Assembly (NCBI GenBank): GCA_031269415.1
Contig: JAISZF010000012.1
Location: forward strand, 1-13,206
Origin: Clostridiales bacterium
GTDB lineage: Bacteria > Bacillota > Clostridia > Lachnospirales > WQUN01
Length of the DNA stretch: 13,206 bases
Reading direction: 5' to 3'
Position 1 is the first letter of the stretch, and each line of letters opens with the position of its first letter. The translations under genes were made by a program, and so were the position numbers. Below, one piece after another: positions 5,882-13,206 of this stretch. Under the pieces are notes generated by a model that did not search any database, was not told where the DNA came from, and worked only from the letters and a program-made list of their open reading frames with translations.

Positions 5882-6597
5882 AAAAATTGTGGATTCCCGC
5901 CGCCGCGTTAATGCTGGCGGGCGCGGGCGCTCTATTGGTGTCCGCCGTAAATCCGCTGGCCGTCAAAGCGGCGGGGGACGCAGGAAGGATAACGGTAAGC
6001 GGAAGAGGTTCGGTCAACGCTAAACCGGACATCGCCTATGTAAGTATTGGTTACACCAACCAGAATGTGGATTCCAAAACAGCTCAGACGGAAAACAGCG
6101 CCCAAATGGAAAAAGTCATTGCGGCAATCAAATCGATGGGTATCGCGGATAAGGATATTCAGACCGTGCAGTTCGGCATCAATCCGCAATACGATTATCA
6201 AAACGGCAATAAGATCACCGGATACGACGTCACGAATATGGTGCGGGTCACCGTGCGAAAGCTGGAGCAGACAGGGGAACTGGTGGATAAGGCTGTGGAC
6301 GCCGGAGCGAACGCGGGCGGAGACATCCAGTTTACGATAGCAAATCCCGCCCCGTATTATGAGCAGGCTATGGATCTGGCCATACAGAACGCCAATTCCA
6401 AGGCCGCCGCCATTAGCAAGTCGCTGAAAGTCACAATTGGCAAACCGATCGAAGTCACGGAAATGGGCGGAAATTATACCCCGGTGCTGTACGGAAACGC
6501 CAACAGCGAGTTGCTGCGTGACAAAGCGGCTTCTATGCCGGTTCAATCGGGGGATCTGTCCGTATCCGCCGAGATTCAAGCCGCGTACGCCTATTGA
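5878..6597 (+). CDS. SIMPL-domain (DUF541) secreted protein
   Basis: A 239-residue protein starting at ATG 5878, overlapping the upstream stop (ATGA), with AAGGAGAGG upstream. The N-terminus is a signal peptide (KK, hydrophobic 5-24, probable cleavage near VKAA-GD at about 31-33). The mature part is a SIMPL domain: ITVSGRGSVNAKPDIAYVSIG (38-58), the region IADKDIQTVQFGINPQYDY, a YDVTNMVRVTVR strand, and the repeated-Ala helix with AMDLAIQNANSKAAAISKSL. The length fits the family. SIMPL proteins are exported or envelope-anchored, and some form oligomers or take part in stress responses. In this operon it is probably a surface partner or output of the ECF regulon. No membrane anchor is seen beyond the signal peptide. 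Confidence 0.9.
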   Translation: MKKLWIPAAALMLAGAGALLVSAVNPLAVKAAGDAGRITVSGRGSVNAKPDIAYVSIGYTNQNVDSKTAQTENSAQMEKVIAAIKSMGIADKDIQTVQFGINPQYDYQNGNKITGYDVTNMVRVTVRKLEQTGELVDKAVDAGANAGGDIQFTIANPAPYYEQAMDLAIQNANSKAAAISKSLKVTIGKPIEVTEMGGNYTPVLYGNANSELLRDKAASMPVQSGDLSVSAEIQAAYAY

Positions 6598-6675
6598 TTT
6601 TTTCACTGGATTCTAACATAATTACCGATTATTGGCGCAAACTATCTCCGTAAACCAATTACAGGAGATGGTAGG

Positions 6676-7113
6676 ATGAAGAAAAACGCTATGCTTATTG
6701 TATCCGGCCTGATGATATGCTGCCTCAACGCGCCGCTCAGCGCGTTCGCCGCGTCCGAACAGCCGGTAAGCGCCGCGACAGCGGTATCATCGGAACGCCC
6801 GGAAAAAGCGCGGCGTAAAGCAAAACACAAGATTGATGTCGACGCCCTGGTCAAGGACAATGTAATCAGCAAGGAGACTGGGGGAAAAGTTAAGGGTTAC
6901 CTGAAAGAGCACCACGCTCAGCGTAAGGCCGAGAAGGAAAAGGTCAAAAACCTGAGCGATGAGGATCGCAAGGCTTATTTCAAAAGCAAGCATCCGGACG
7001 GCAAGCCGGATATCTGGGCGGATATGGCCGCCGCCGGCGTTATAACTCAGGACGAGGCCGCCGCTATTAAAGCCGCGCTGCCGGAAAGGCCCGAGTGCAA
7101 GGACAAGAAGTAA
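6676..7113 (+). CDS. Small secreted Lys-rich protein with two VI(S/T)-type helical repeats
   Basis: A 145-residue protein of unknown function. The ATG at 6676 has AGGAG 8 bases upstream. A signal peptide is clear (MKKNAMLIVSGLMICCLNAP, cleavage near SAFA-AS at about 26). The mature protein is highly charged (KARRKAKHK, HHAQRKAEKEKVK). It contains two similar units, VDALVKDNVISKETGGKVKGYL and MAAAGVITQDEAAAIKAAL; the V-I-[ST]-x-[ED] pattern recalls small clostridial secreted DUF2680-like proteins, but this is a weak resemblance. It lies 78 bases after the SIMPL gene with no terminator between them, so it is probably the last gene of the sigma operon. The strong terminator follows directly. Confidence 0.75.
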   Translation: MKKNAMLIVSGLMICCLNAPLSAFAASEQPVSAATAVSSERPEKARRKAKHKIDVDALVKDNVISKETGGKVKGYLKEHHAQRKAEKEKVKNLSDEDRKAYFKSKHPDGKPDIWADMAAAGVITQDEAAAIKAALPERPECKDKK

Positions 7114-7155
7114 AATAAAACCCCATGGCTTGATTTCAAGCCGTGGGGTTTTATT
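7114..7155. terminator. Bidirectional intrinsic terminator with a 19-bp stem
   Basis: The arm at 7114-7132 (AATAAAACCCC then ATGGCTTG) pairs with 7137-7155 (CAAGCCGT then GGGGTTTTATT) around an ATTT loop, with one T-G wobble. The A/T ends give a T-run on either strand. It ends the sigma operon and the convergent chemoreceptor gene. Confidence 0.9.
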
Positions 7156-7163
7156 ACAGTTGT

Positions 7164-9467
7164 TTACGCGATACTTCTATCCGAATTTCCCCTGTCTCTC
7201 TTCAACGTAAACATAGAGATCAAACTGTTCAGCGATTCCGCCTGATTGGAGAGCTGCTCCGACGCCGCTGACGATTCCTGGCTGGTGGCGGCGTTCGCCG
7301 TCGCCACGTTGGAGATCTGACTTAACCCGATGTTAATCTGCGACACCGCCTCGGCTTGTTCCCTGGACGATTGGGATATGACCGAGATAAGGCCGGAGAT
7401 CTCCGTCACATGGCTTACGATTTCCTCCAATGAACCGGCTGTGGCTTGCGCTATGGCTGTGCCGTTATTCACCCTGTTTATGGCGTCTTCTATCAGCGCG
7501 GTCGTGTCCTTGGCGGCGGTCTGGCTGCGCAGAGCCAAGCTGCGCACCTCCTCCGCCACGATTGAGAAGCCCTTGCCGTGCTCGCCGGCGCGCGCGGCCT
7601 CGACAGCCGCGTTCAATGCCAGCAGGTTGGTCTGGAAAGCGATATCCTCTATGGTCTTAATAATCTGTGAGATCTTTCTGCTGGAATCCTTAATACACTC
7701 CATGGCCTCAAGCATCTGTTTCATTTCCCGGCTGCTTTCCTGAGCGCTCCGCATTGAGTCTTTGGACATTTTATTCGCGGAATCGGCGTTCACGGAATTG
7801 GTTTTGGTGTTTTGGCTGACTGTTTCCACAGTGGACGAAAGTTCCTGAACCGCTCCCGCCTGCTCGCTGGCGCCGTTGGCTAACTGAATGCCGCTCTGTG
7901 AAATGCTCCGCGCGCCTTCGGACACCTGATCGGTAACCTCCCCGATATTGCTCACCATGTCGTTCAGTCTCTCGTTCACCGCTATAATGGCGTTCTTTAT
8001 CTGTGAGAAATCCCCGAAAAAATCGCCGTTTATGGTAACATCCAGGTTGGCGTTCGCTATTTCCCGCAAAACATTGCCGATTTCGCCGATATAATTGGAG
8101 AGTTCGCTGGTAGTGAAGTTGAACGCGTCTTTCATTTCTTTGAAATCGCCTTTATAATCCCCGGTAACTTTCGCGTTCATATTGCCTTTGCTCATCTCCC
8201 TTAACACGCTTAAAACTTCTTTGAGAGGGTTGACAATGGTGTCGCAGAGTTCGTTAAGGCTGGCTATAAGAACGCGCCAGTCCCCCGAAAACATCTCCGC
8301 GTCGGCGCGGGCGGATAGATTGCCGTCTATCGACGCTTTTATCAATGAGTTTATCTCTGTGCTGACATTATTTATATTCCCCCGCAGATCCTCGATGGCT
8401 TTGTTGATAAACGCCTTTTTTCCTGGATAGACCTGGATTTGGGCGGTAAAATTGCCGGCTCCTATTTCGCCTACGCAGCTTAAGGCGGTTTTGCTCATAT
8501 CTATATGCGACTTGACCATGTCGTTGACATTATTAATCAATTGGGAGAAAGCGCCTTTGTATTTCCCCGGATTAACGAAGTAGTCTATTTCGCCCGCTTT
8601 GTGCTGCTCGTACATATTATTCAGATCCTTGATAATCTCCTTGAGTGTATGCTGTGCGTCGCGCATTCGGCTGCCTAACACGCCTATTTCATCAGTCGCT
8701 TCGCTTTGGACTCCCTCGTCCACAATGCCTTCAGACAATTTAGCGGATGAGGCGGTTGCGGCGCCAAGCCGGTTTGAGATGGATTTAGATATGTAGGCGA
8801 CCAAGCCTGCACATACTATGGCGGACAGAGCGCCAAACAGAATGGAAGTTTTTATGGAATTATTTGCGTCGACAGTTAACGCGGCGTTTCGAGCATCCAA
8901 TTCGTTTGCGGTGCCGATCCGCATACTCTCTAAATCCGACGCGATTACTAGGGATACGTCAGACGCTGACTGTAAATAATCAGACGCAGCTTCATAATTG
9001 TCTTTCTCCGCGGCTGAGAAGATTTGAGAGACTACATGTTTATATCCGGTTTCACCGTCGTTGAGCATGTTACTGACATTAGATGATAACTTTAAAAATT
9101 CAGCCTTGTGTTCGGCTGAAATCGACGGATCCGAATTGAGGTTATCCTCATATGATCGCAAATCGCCGCCGACCAGGGTGAAAGCTTCTTCAACAGAAGC
9201 CCGCAACTGATCGAGATCGTTATTATCTTTTATCAGGATACTTGTCACCACGCGGCGAAGATTCAAGAAATCCGCCCATGTCTGGTTGATTAAACTCTTG
9301 CGCTCCGAATGATAAATAATTAAATTAGTGTATCGAGTTTCGGCGTTCATTTGAGAGAACGCGTTTAATACAATAATACTCAGCAGCAGTGCCAGCAAAA
9401 CGCCGAAACTGACAAATAATTTCATGGACATTTTAAGATTTTGAAACCCACGCGAAATCCATGTCAT
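7164..9467 (-). CDS. Methyl-accepting chemotaxis protein with a HAMP-like repeat array
   Basis: A 767-residue chemoreceptor. Membrane segments lie at about 16-36 and 207-227 and flank an approximately 170-residue outer, all-helical sensor of four-helix-bundle type. The cytoplasmic part has about five successive HAMP-like units (about 286-323, 331-371, 377-412, 423-460, 467-505), each with a G-N/D-[FLM] turn and a GDF/GAF-type element (for example GDYKGDFKEMKDAF and GDFFGDFSQIKNA). The signalling domain is at about 510-755. The highly conserved hairpin tip, IAFQTNLLALNAAVEAARAG onward to EEVRSLA, lies at 609-645 and would contact CheA/CheW; Gln/Glu-rich methylation-type helices flank it. There is no C-terminal receptor-docking pentapeptide. 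ATG 9467 has GGGAG upstream. The ligand is unknown. Confidence 0.92.
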   Translation of the reverse strand: MTWISRGFQNLKMSMKLFVSFGVLLALLLSIIVLNAFSQMNAETRYTNLIIYHSERKSLINQTWADFLNLRRVVTSILIKDNNDLDQLRASVEEAFTLVGGDLRSYEDNLNSDPSISAEHKAEFLKLSSNVSNMLNDGETGYKHVVSQIFSAAEKDNYEAASDYLQSASDVSLVIASDLESMRIGTANELDARNAALTVDANNSIKTSILFGALSAIVCAGLVAYISKSISNRLGAATASSAKLSEGIVDEGVQSEATDEIGVLGSRMRDAQHTLKEIIKDLNNMYEQHKAGEIDYFVNPGKYKGAFSQLINNVNDMVKSHIDMSKTALSCVGEIGAGNFTAQIQVYPGKKAFINKAIEDLRGNINNVSTEINSLIKASIDGNLSARADAEMFSGDWRVLIASLNELCDTIVNPLKEVLSVLREMSKGNMNAKVTGDYKGDFKEMKDAFNFTTSELSNYIGEIGNVLREIANANLDVTINGDFFGDFSQIKNAIIAVNERLNDMVSNIGEVTDQVSEGARSISQSGIQLANGASEQAGAVQELSSTVETVSQNTKTNSVNADSANKMSKDSMRSAQESSREMKQMLEAMECIKDSSRKISQIIKTIEDIAFQTNLLALNAAVEAARAGEHGKGFSIVAEEVRSLALRSQTAAKDTTALIEDAINRVNNGTAIAQATAGSLEEIVSHVTEISGLISVISQSSREQAEAVSQINIGLSQISNVATANAATSQESSAASEQLSNQAESLNSLISMFTLKRDRGNSDRSIA

Positions 9468-9502
9468 TTTAGATCACTCCCAATAATGATAAATACAGGT
9501 TT

Positions 9503-9516
9503 ACACAACAGTGTGT
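9503..9516. repeat. ACACA-ACAG-TGTGT dyad upstream of the chemoreceptor gene
   Basis: A short inverted repeat with 5-base arms and a 4-base centre lies 36 bases upstream of the minus-strand MCP start. It could be an operator or a leader hairpin. I found no convincing SigD-type (TAAA-N15-GCCGATAT) or SigA promoter for this gene. Confidence 0.25.
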
Positions 9517-9564
9517 TATTTATACTAACGTAATTTGGCTGACTCTCCAAGAATGCCCACGGAA

Positions 9565-9576
9565 GTTTTCGAAAAC
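9565..9576. repeat. GTTTTCGAAAAC perfect palindrome upstream of leuS
   Basis: A 12-base perfect palindrome lies 2 bases before the predicted -35 of leuS, in the divergent spacer between the MCP gene and leuS. It is a possible regulator site for either gene. Confidence 0.3.
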
Positions 9577-9578
9577 GC

Positions 9579-9607
9579 TTGCCCGCGCGCGTAGAAAGTT
9601 GTAAACT
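9579..9607 (+). promoter_or_regulatory. Possible SigA promoter of leuS
   Basis: TTGCCC (9579-9584) and TAAACT (9602-9607) have a 17-base spacer, each matching 4 of 6 consensus positions. The leader would be only about 27 bases, which leaves no room for a T-box; no T-box sequence (AGGGTGGNACCGCG-like) is seen anywhere in the spacer. Confidence 0.4.
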
Positions 9608-9640
9608 GTCGGAAGATAAATTTCAGGAGGAATCCGTATT

Positions 9641-12052
9641 ATGGGAAAATACAACTTTACAGAGATTGAAAAAAAAGTCCGCGCCGAATGGGAGAAACAT
9701 CCCATTAATATTTATGACGATAAGAAGCCTCGCTTCTATTGCCTGGACATGTTTCCGTACCCCTCGGGCAAAGGGCTGCATGTGGGCCACTGGCGCGGCT
9801 ATGTGCTGAGCGACGTGCTGAGCAGGTATAAGATACTGCGGGGCTTCCAGGTGCTTCACCCCATGGGCTGGGACGCGTTCGGGCTGCCGGCGGAGAATTT
9901 CGCGATAAAGAACAATGTGCATCCATCCGCGGGCGTGGCGGAAAACGTGGAGAATTTCCGCAGGCAGTTAAAGGAGATCAGCGCCGTATACGACTGGAGC
10001 CGTGAGATCAACACCACTGATCCGGAATACTACCGCTGGACGCAGTGGATATTCGTGCGTATGTTTAAACATGGTCTGGCCTACGAAAAGGAGATGCCGC
10101 TGAACTGGTGCCCCAAGTGCAAGGCCGTGCTGGCGAATGAGGAGGCTGTGGGCGGCGAGTGCGACCGCTGCCATACCCCGGTTACGAAGAGGATGCTGCG
10201 TCAGTGGATGCTGAAGATTACCGCCTACGCGGACAGACTGCTGGGGGGCTTGGATAGCTTGGATTGGCCCGAAAAGGTCAAGAAGATGCAGAGCGAATGG
10301 ATCGGAAAGAGCTACGGCGCGGAAATAGACTTCCCGGTGGCCGGCGCAGACGAGGCGATCAAGGTATTCACCACACGTCCCGATACGCTTTACGGCGCCA
10401 CTTTCATGGTGCTGTCGCCGGAACACCCGCTGGCCGAGCGTATAACCGTCGAGAGTCAGCTAGAGGAAATGGATGAGTACCGCCGCAAGGCGGCCGCCAA
10501 ATCATCGGTGAACCGCATGGCGGACAGGAATAAAACCGGCGTGTTTACCGGGAGTTACGGGATTAACCCGCTGAACGGCGAGAAGATACCCATATGGGTT
10601 TCGGACTATGTGCTGATCGACTACGGTACGGGGGCGATCATGTGCGTGCCCGCCCATGACGAGCGTGACTTTGAGTTCGCGAAGAAATTCGGTTTGCCCA
10701 TAACTGAGGTTATCAGCCGTGACGGAAAGCCATCGGAGGAACTGTCCGAGGCTTACATCGGTGAGGGGTTCATGATAAATTCCGGCGCGTTTGACGGAAC
10801 ACCTTCCGGGGAGGCGAAGGAAGCCGTCGCGGATTATCTGGAGGAAAAAGGGATCGGTACAAAGACCGTCAACTATAAACTGCGCGATTGGGTCTTCTCG
10901 CGCCAGCGTTACTGGGGCGAGCCGATACCCATAATTCACTGCGAAAAGTGCGGCGCTGTGCCCGTGCCTGAGGACGAGCTGCCCGTATTGCTGCCGGAGG
11001 TGGCGTCTTATCAGCCAACCGAAACGGGCGAATCGCCGCTGGCCAATATGGATAGCTGGGTCAATACAACATGCCCGCGCTGCGGAGGCCCCGCGAAACG
11101 TGAAACCAACACCATGCCGCAGTGGGCGGGTTCCAGTTGGTACTTTCTGCGCTACGCCGATCCCCATAATCAGACGGCGCTGGCGGATAAGGACGCTCTG
11201 AAAAAATGGCTGCCCGTGGATTATTATGTCGGAGGCGTGGAGCACGCGGTTCTGCATCTGCTGTACGCGCGTTTCTATACCAAGTTTCTGTACGATATCG
11301 GAGCCGTGGAATTTGAGGAGCCATTCATTAAATTATTTAATCAGGGTATGATAACCAATAAGGGACATAAGATGGATAAGTCCGGAGATAACAGCGTGTC
11401 TCCCGACGAGATAGTACGGCGGTACGGCTGCGATTCACTGCGTATGTACGAACTCTTTGTCGGGCCGCCCGAACTGGACAGCGAATGGGATGAACGTTCT
11501 ATCGAAGGGGTTAACCGGTACCTTAACCGCGTATGGAAACTGATCGAGGATTCTTGTCTAAAATCCGTCAAGGCGGATAGGCGGATGAAACAGATCCGCA
11601 ATAAAATGATCTATGAGATAACGAATCGCCTGGAACGCTGGTCGTTGAATACGGTGGTGAGCGGATTTATGGAGTATACTAACAAACTGGCGGATATAGC
11701 CAGGCAAGCCGGCGGACTGGATAAGGAAACACGGGACAGCTTAATCATCATGCTCGCCCCGTTCGCGCCTCACATAGCCGAGGAACTGTGGCGTATTACA
11801 GGCCGCGAAGCCTCCGTTTTCAATGAGCGCTGGCCGGAAGCGGATGAAACCATGCTGGCGGAGGATACTGTAACCGTCGCGCTGCAGATTAACGGAAAAC
11901 TGCGGGATTCCATAACGGTAGACGCGGAAGCCTCGCGGGATGAGGTTCTGGCGGCGGCCAGACAGGCGCTGTCGGAACGCTTGGATGGCAAAGAGATTGT
12001 TAAGGAGATCTATGTTCCGGGTCGTATTGTGAATTTTGTCATTAAAGGATAA
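9641..12052 (+). CDS. leuS: Leucyl-tRNA synthetase
   Basis: An 803-residue class I aminoacyl-tRNA synthetase that attaches leucine to tRNA-Leu in the cytoplasm; the length matches Bacillus-type enzymes. The HIGH motif is HVGH at 47-50 in PYPSGKGLHVGH. A zinc module has C157/C160 and C174/C177. The CP1 editing domain shows TTRPDTLYGATF and GTGAIMCVPAHDERD, which hydrolyse mischarged tRNA. A second Cys pair set is C434/C437 and C478/C481. The tryptophan-rich QWAGSSWYFLRY stretch is present. The KMSKS loop reads KMDKS at 577-581, followed by GDN rather than the common KGN. The anticodon-binding region includes LAPFAPHIAEELW. The ATG at 9641 has AGGAGG 10 bases upstream. An MCP-like gene follows after 56 bases on the same strand. 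Confidence 0.97.
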   Translation: MGKYNFTEIEKKVRAEWEKHPINIYDDKKPRFYCLDMFPYPSGKGLHVGHWRGYVLSDVLSRYKILRGFQVLHPMGWDAFGLPAENFAIKNNVHPSAGVAENVENFRRQLKEISAVYDWSREINTTDPEYYRWTQWIFVRMFKHGLAYEKEMPLNWCPKCKAVLANEEAVGGECDRCHTPVTKRMLRQWMLKITAYADRLLGGLDSLDWPEKVKKMQSEWIGKSYGAEIDFPVAGADEAIKVFTTRPDTLYGATFMVLSPEHPLAERITVESQLEEMDEYRRKAAAKSSVNRMADRNKTGVFTGSYGINPLNGEKIPIWVSDYVLIDYGTGAIMCVPAHDERDFEFAKKFGLPITEVISRDGKPSEELSEAYIGEGFMINSGAFDGTPSGEAKEAVADYLEEKGIGTKTVNYKLRDWVFSRQRYWGEPIPIIHCEKCGAVPVPEDELPVLLPEVASYQPTETGESPLANMDSWVNTTCPRCGGPAKRETNTMPQWAGSSWYFLRYADPHNQTALADKDALKKWLPVDYYVGGVEHAVLHLLYARFYTKFLYDIGAVEFEEPFIKLFNQGMITNKGHKMDKSGDNSVSPDEIVRRYGCDSLRMYELFVGPPELDSEWDERSIEGVNRYLNRVWKLIEDSCLKSVKADRRMKQIRNKMIYEITNRLERWSLNTVVSGFMEYTNKLADIARQAGGLDKETRDSLIIMLAPFAPHIAEELWRITGREASVFNERWPEADETMLAEDTVTVALQINGKLRDSITVDAEASRDEVLAAARQALSERLDGKEIVKEIYVPGRIVNFVIKG

Positions 12053-12108
12053 CTGATGATATAGGCGAGGCGGAGCATCCCGACACGCCGTTACGGAGGC
12101 TGATAGGC

Positions 12109-13206
12109 TTGAGAAAGAATATCTGGACGCTGATAAAGCTCGCGGTGTGCCCCGCGATGGTACTTGCCGCGGCGGGCTGGTTTTTGATGGAAGGGAACCC
12201 GAATTCCCGTTTGTTTTTTCTCTGTCTGTCGGCGACCTTGCTGCTGGCGGCCGTAATCGCGGCGATTTCCATCGCCAATAAAATGGAAGGCATGCTCTCC
12301 AGATTAAGAAAGACCGCGGGGAAGGCGCTGTCGGTGCGCGCGGATACGAAGGAAAAAGACGAATTCAGCGGCTTGTCTGAAATAATAAGCAAAGCCTCGG
12401 CGGAACGGGAGCGCCTTATCTCGGAGCTTTCCAGCGCGGATAACTCGCTGGGCGAATATCGCGTAACAGTCAGGGAAACCGTAGACTGGCTTAACCGGAT
12501 ATCCGAAGGCCATTATGACGATACTCCGCCGTTTGCCGCCGAGAACCGGAAAGAATTACACTCCGCCGCCGAGGCGGCGCGTTTACGTGTAAAGCGCATG
12601 GACGACGATCTGAAAAAAGCCTCGTCTGACCGCGAGGAAACCGCGGAAACTGTCAACGCCGCCGTCGATTTTTTAAACGCGCTGTCCGCGGGTGATTTCT
12701 CGGTATCCTTGGAAGCCTCCGATAAATACGCTCCGACGAACCGCGCGCTTGTCGAGGCGGTTAATCATATAAAAGACGCTCTGGAAGATTTCGCGAAGGA
12801 TTTTTTAAACGCGTTGAACGGTTTAGCGGGCAGCGAGATGGATTCAGTTCTGACTGGCGAATATTCCGGTGAGTTCGGAGCAATCAGGGACTCGTTTAAT
12901 AATATGACCGCCGGATTAAGACGCTTCATAACAGAACTGAACAGCGCGGCGGATAAAATCTCGGCGTCCGCCACGAAGATAGCGGAGCGGAACACAGGGT
13001 TATCGCAGGACGCGGACGTTCAGGCGTCGGGTATCCGGGAATTGACAGACACGGTCGGGATTATGACGGAGAGAACCGTTGACAGCAAGGAAAACGCCGA
13101 ACGGGCGGAACGCCTGTCCCTCGCCTCAAAGGATAACGCCGACCGCGGGAACGCGGAGATGCGTGAAATGATGTCCGCCATGCAGGGGATTAAAGACGCT
13201 TCGGGC
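12109..13206 (+). CDS. MCP-like chemoreceptor without an extracellular sensor (3' end outside window)
   Basis: The frame is open from TTG 12109 to the window end (366 codons, no stop). The TTG has GGAGG at 12095-12099, 9 bases upstream; the first ATG in frame falls inside the first membrane helix. Two membrane helices (about 7-26 and 36-57) are joined by a loop of fewer than 10 residues (EGNPNS), so there is no outer sensing domain. HAMP-like units follow (around WLNRISEGHYDDTPPF, FLNALSAGDFSVSLEAS, and LAGSEMDSVLTGEYSGEFGAI), then a coiled coil starting the signalling domain (IRELTDTVGIMTERT, MREMMSAMQGIKDAS). This aligns with residues 541-595 of the MCP at 7164-9467, so the two are paralogs. 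The window ends just before the expected signalling tip. It may be co-transcribed with leuS. Confidence 0.85.
   Translation, partial: MRKNIWTLIKLAVCPAMVLAAAGWFLMEGNPNSRLFFLCLSATLLLAAVIAAISIANKMEGMLSRLRKTAGKALSVRADTKEKDEFSGLSEIISKASAERERLISELSSADNSLGEYRVTVRETVDWLNRISEGHYDDTPPFAAENRKELHSAAEAARLRVKRMDDDLKKASSDREETAETVNAAVDFLNALSAGDFSVSLEASDKYAPTNRALVEAVNHIKDALEDFAKDFLNALNGLAGSEMDSVLTGEYSGEFGAIRDSFNNMTAGLRRFITELNSAADKISASATKIAERNTGLSQDADVQASGIRELTDTVGIMTERTVDSKENAERAERLSLASKDNADRGNAEMREMMSAMQGIKDASG

Noticed and set aside
5932..6606. Open frame antisense to the SIMPL gene
   Set aside because: It is His/Arg-rich with no family resemblance and mirrors the conserved SIMPL coding sequence.
7430..7743. 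Plus-strand frames inside the chemoreceptor gene
   Set aside because: They are antisense to the conserved MCP signalling domain and of low-complexity composition (one is Arg/Pro-rich).
10502..11257. Long open frame on the minus strand inside leuS
   Set aside because: It lies fully antisense to a well-conserved synthetase, has no recognisable domain, and arises from G+C-biased codon use.
1..13206. CRISPR arrays, tRNA or rRNA genes, insertion sequences, integrases
   Set aside because: No regularly spaced repeats, no cloverleaf or rRNA-like sequence and no transposase or integrase frames were seen.

Overview
The window looks like a chromosomal segment from a Gram-positive, Clostridia-like (Firmicutes) bacterium. 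This is inferred from strong purine-rich ribosome binding sites, ATG and TTG starts, consensus SigA-type promoters, an ECF sigma factor with a zf-HC2/DUF4349 anti-sigma factor, a SIMPL-domain protein, double-glycine leader peptides, a class II fructose-bisphosphate aldolase and an approximately 800-residue leucyl-tRNA synthetase. Two chemoreceptor-type genes suggest a chemotactic cell. I cannot name a genus.

Layout. (1) 1-792: the 3' end of a P-type Ca2+ ATPase. (2) 793-1757: an A+T-rich promoter block (only 24 of 120 bases G or C over 781-900), then three tandem small genes encoding related double-glycine-leader peptides, ended by a hairpin terminator shared with the convergent fba. (3) 1758-2705, minus strand: fba, class II fructose-bisphosphate aldolase. 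(4) 2706-3188: an intergenic stretch with divergent promoters and a candidate 6S RNA. (5) 3189-7113: an ECF sigma operon: sigma factor, a zinc-finger anti-sigma factor fused to a DUF4349 domain, a DUF4349 lipoprotein, a SIMPL-domain secreted protein (the last three joined by ATGA overlaps), then a small secreted Lys-rich protein. It ends in a 19-bp-stem bidirectional terminator. (6) 7164-9467, minus strand: a methyl-accepting chemotaxis protein with a run of HAMP-like repeats. (7) 9641-12052: leuS. (8) 12109 to the end: a second MCP-like gene that runs off the window and has no extracellular sensor domain.

How the parts may work together. The sigma operon reads as an envelope-response module. 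The sigma factor would be held by the N-terminal zinc finger of the membrane anti-sigma factor, whose outer DUF4349 domain could sense or pair with the DUF4349 lipoprotein and the SIMPL protein. The three peptides look like exported, cysteine-free, probably unmodified bacteriocin or signal peptides. They share a leader and both ends of the core but differ in the middle. No processing ABC transporter or immunity gene is recognisable in the window. The peptide cassette is the most promising candidate for something undescribed; the putative 6S RNA and the DUF4349-duplicated sigma operon come next.
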